A program made the translations under genes and the position numbers. This document shows, piece after piece, positions 4,858 through 6,272 of a DNA stretch of 6,272 nt. The notes beneath the pieces are model-generated. The model was not told where the DNA came from and searched no databases. It worked only from the letters and a program-made list of their open reading frames with translations. Every line of letters begins with the position of its first letter. Position 1 is the first letter of the stretch. This stretch comes from an uncultured Collinsella sp. (GTDB lineage Bacteria; Actinomycetota; Coriobacteriia; Coriobacteriales; Coriobacteriaceae): contig CAAEOW010000100.1 of NCBI GenBank assembly GCA_900757705.1, forward strand, positions 1-6,272, written 5' to 3'.

Positions 4858-6093
4858 CTAATAATTGGCCTCGTAGCCGTTGCCGTCGCCGGTGGGCTCT
4901 TCGTAGTAGTCCGAATCGCTCGAATCGCTTGAGTCATCGGAATCGTCAGAGCTGACCGATGAGGTTGCGGTACCGTTTGCGTAATCGTCAGACGTGTTGT
5001 TGTTCAGGTCACCGATCGTAGAGCTGGAACCGTCGGAAAGACCCATGGTGTTGGGACCCTTGGGATCCTTGCCGGCATCGACGCGCTCCATCATTTCCTT
5101 GAGCTCGTCCTCGTAGACAAAGACGTAGCTCACACCGTCGATCATGGTGCTGTCGTCGGCGTACGAGGGCAGGTTGGCCGAGTAGATACCGTCGACATCC
5201 ATACCGCGCATGGCGTTGACCGTAGCCACGATATCCTGAACGCTCATATCGGTTACAAGCATATCGGACAGCGAATTAACCAGGCCAAAGATCTTCGTGG
5301 CATCGAAGTTATTGAGAATCTGGTTGGCAAGGGCGCCAAGCACCTGACGCTGGTGGCGCATGCGCGTGTAATCGCCGTCGGCATAGGTGTAGCGGCAGCG
5401 GGCATAGGTAAGGGCGGTGGCACCGTCCATATGCTGCTGGCCAGCGGTAATCTTAATATCCAGGTGCTCGGGGTCGTCAACATCATCGGTTGCGTTAATG
5501 TCGATACCGCCAACCGAATCAATCAGCGCCTGCATACCGTCGAAGCTGACCTCGGCATAGTGGGAAATCTGAACACCGCACAGCTCGTTGACCGCCTCGA
5601 CCATGGCCTCGGCGCCGCCAACGGTATGGCAGGCGTTGATCTTCATGGTCTCGCCCTTGTACTCGACCTTGGTGTCGCGCGGAACGGAAATGAGCGTCGC
5701 CTGCTTTTGCGTGGGGTCGATGCGTGCCAGGATAATCGAGTCGGCACGATACGTATCCTCGCCCGGACGGCCGTCGGTGCCAAGAAGCAGCACGTAGAAC
5801 GGATCCTTTGCCTCATCGGTGTCAACCAGAACCCGACGCAGATTGTCAGTAATGACATTAGAATCGCCGAGCTTGCCCATAATGGTGGCAAACCACAGGC
5901 CGGCAGCGGTAGTGGCACTCAGCAGCACGCCAAGCACGACAATGAGCGCGACGTGACGAATCGTGTGGCTACGGCGGCGTTGACGAGCGCGCTCGGAATA
6001 GCGAGCCACGTTATCGCGACTGTAGATCTTGGCCTGCGCACCAGTTGAGGGTCTTCGGGTGGTGGTATCCGCGAGGGGCTTTTTATTAAACAT
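4858..6093 (-). CDS. LytR-CpsA-Psr (LCP) family envelope protein with acidic serine-rich tail
   Basis: A membrane-anchored phosphotransferase that attaches glycopolymers (teichoic-acid-like or capsular chains) from lipid carriers to peptidoglycan. The 411 residues comprise a basic cytoplasmic N-terminus (1-46, with several arginines at 36-46), one transmembrane segment (about 47-70), and an extracytoplasmic LCP domain (about 98-265). The LCP domain shows YVLLLGTDGR (100-109), ADSIILARIDP (117-127), SVPRDTKV (136-143), SFDGMQALIDSVGGIDI (183-199) and GDYTRMRHQRQ (240-250). The acidic and arginine residues of the family's pyrophosphate site are present (Asp107, Arg109, Asp118, Arg139, Asp140, Arg244, Arg249). 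From about 352 a low-complexity tail rich in Ser, Asp, Asn and Gly runs to the C-terminus; its DNA has a tandem 9-base repeat at 4912-4929. I chose the ATG at 6093, with AGG six bases upstream; the TTG at 6099 touches that AGG. It lies 12 bases downstream of murA, in one operon. The polymer is unknown. Confidence 0.94.
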   Translation of the reverse strand: MFNKKPLADTTTRRPSTGAQAKIYSRDNVARYSERARQRRRSHTIRHVALIVVLGVLLSATTAAGLWFATIMGKLGDSNVITDNLRRVLVDTDEAKDPFYVLLLGTDGRPGEDTYRADSIILARIDPTQKQATLISVPRDTKVEYKGETMKINACHTVGGAEAMVEAVNELCGVQISHYAEVSFDGMQALIDSVGGIDINATDDVDDPEHLDIKITAGQQHMDGATALTYARCRYTYADGDYTRMRHQRQVLGALANQILNNFDATKIFGLVNSLSDMLVTDMSVQDIVATVNAMRGMDVDGIYSANLPSYADDSTMIDGVSYVFVYEDELKEMMERVDAGKDPKGPNTMGLSDGSSSTIGDLNNNTSDDYANGTATSSVSSDDSDDSSDSSDSDYYEEPTGDGNGYEANY

Positions 6094-6105
6094 AGGCAAC
6101 CTGTA

Positions 6106-6272
6106 TTAGTAGATGACGGGATCGGGGACGGTAGCATGCTCGACATGCGCGCCGAGCGCCTGCAGCTTTTCGACAAACTGCTCGTAGCCGCGCTTGATGT
6201 GATGGATAGCCGAAACCTCGGTCGTCCCGTCGGCGATCAAGCCCGCTACGACGAGGGCCGCTCCGCCGCGCA
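6106..6272 (-). CDS. murA: UDP-N-acetylglucosamine 1-carboxyvinyltransferase, C-terminal part
   Basis: The frame ends with TAA at 6106-6108 and is open to the right edge, giving the last 55 residues (54 full codons and part of another read here). The peptide contains RGGAALVVAGLIADGTTEVS, then HIKRGYEQFVEKLQALGA and a short valine/proline-rich end. This matches the conserved C-terminus of MurA, where RGGAALVVAGL and the HxxRGYE segment with its arginine are family hallmarks. MurA transfers enolpyruvate from phosphoenolpyruvate to UDP-GlcNAc, the first committed step of peptidoglycan synthesis in the cytosol. The catalytic Cys loop lies outside the window. The 12-base gap to the LCP gene indicates co-transcription. 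The paralogue MurZ cannot be excluded from this fragment. Confidence 0.9.
   Translation of the reverse strand, partial: RGGAALVVAGLIADGTTEVSAIHHIKRGYEQFVEKLQALGAHVEHATVPDPVIY

Noticed and set aside
4701..4955. Plus-strand 84-codon frame between pepT and LCP
   Set aside because: It runs through the long hairpin and into the antisense of LCP; Arg/Pro/Ser-rich, with no family features. The intergenic region is better explained by repeats.
5353..6048. Plus-strand open frame of 231 codons opposite the LCP gene
   Set aside because: Shadow of the LCP domain; Val/Gly/Asn-rich composition typical of the complement of a coding strand.
6097..6099. TTG start for the LCP protein, two codons before the ATG
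   Set aside because: The AGG ribosome site would touch the TTG with no spacer; the ATG at 6093 has a 6-base spacer.

Overview
The window is GC-rich, compactly organised bacterial chromosome. The gene set (a MurA C-terminus followed by a LytR-CpsA-Psr protein, a DtxR/MntR-type repressor, peptidase T, a stand-alone homocysteine methyltransferase and a hexose-phosphate mutase), the GC-ending codons and the style of the intergenic repeats suggest a gut actinobacterium of the class Coriobacteriia, perhaps Collinsella. That assignment is inference from gene content; no rRNA or other phylogenetic marker is present.

Layout, left to right. The first 78 bases are probably the start of an unrecognised minus-strand gene running off the left edge. 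Next, all on the minus strand, come a phosphoglucomutase/phosphomannomutase-family enzyme (168-1568), an intrinsic terminator (1693-1721), a homocysteine S-methyltransferase-domain protein (1727-2620) and, 10 bases upstream of it, a small metal-dependent repressor (2631-3053). The last two form an operon that ends at the terminator. Peptidase T (3174-4421) is divergent from the repressor. The 120-base divergent promoter region holds a perfect 20-bp palindrome that fits a shared operator. pepT ends in a strong intrinsic terminator.

The 436 bases between pepT and the convergent LCP gene contain no convincing gene but are full of structure: the pepT terminator, two degenerate 24-mer direct repeats, two interlocking inverted repeats, a 99-base imperfect hairpin flanked by a 5-bp direct repeat, and a 13-bp hairpin touching the LCP stop codon. 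The LCP envelope protein (4858-6093) lies 12 bases downstream of the C-terminal end of murA (6106 to the right edge). These two form a cell-wall operon on the minus strand: MurA commits UDP-GlcNAc to peptidoglycan synthesis, and LCP proteins attach polymers to that peptidoglycan.

The genes are mostly housekeeping. The less ordinary signals are the structured convergent intergenic region, the palindrome between the repressor and pepT, the coupling of a metal-sensing repressor to a thiol-zinc methyltransferase, the altered phosphoserine loop of the mutase, and a clustering of TATATA in the left 2.6 kb. No complete undescribed system is visible; the best candidate for something new is the repeat/structured-RNA region at 4528-4857.
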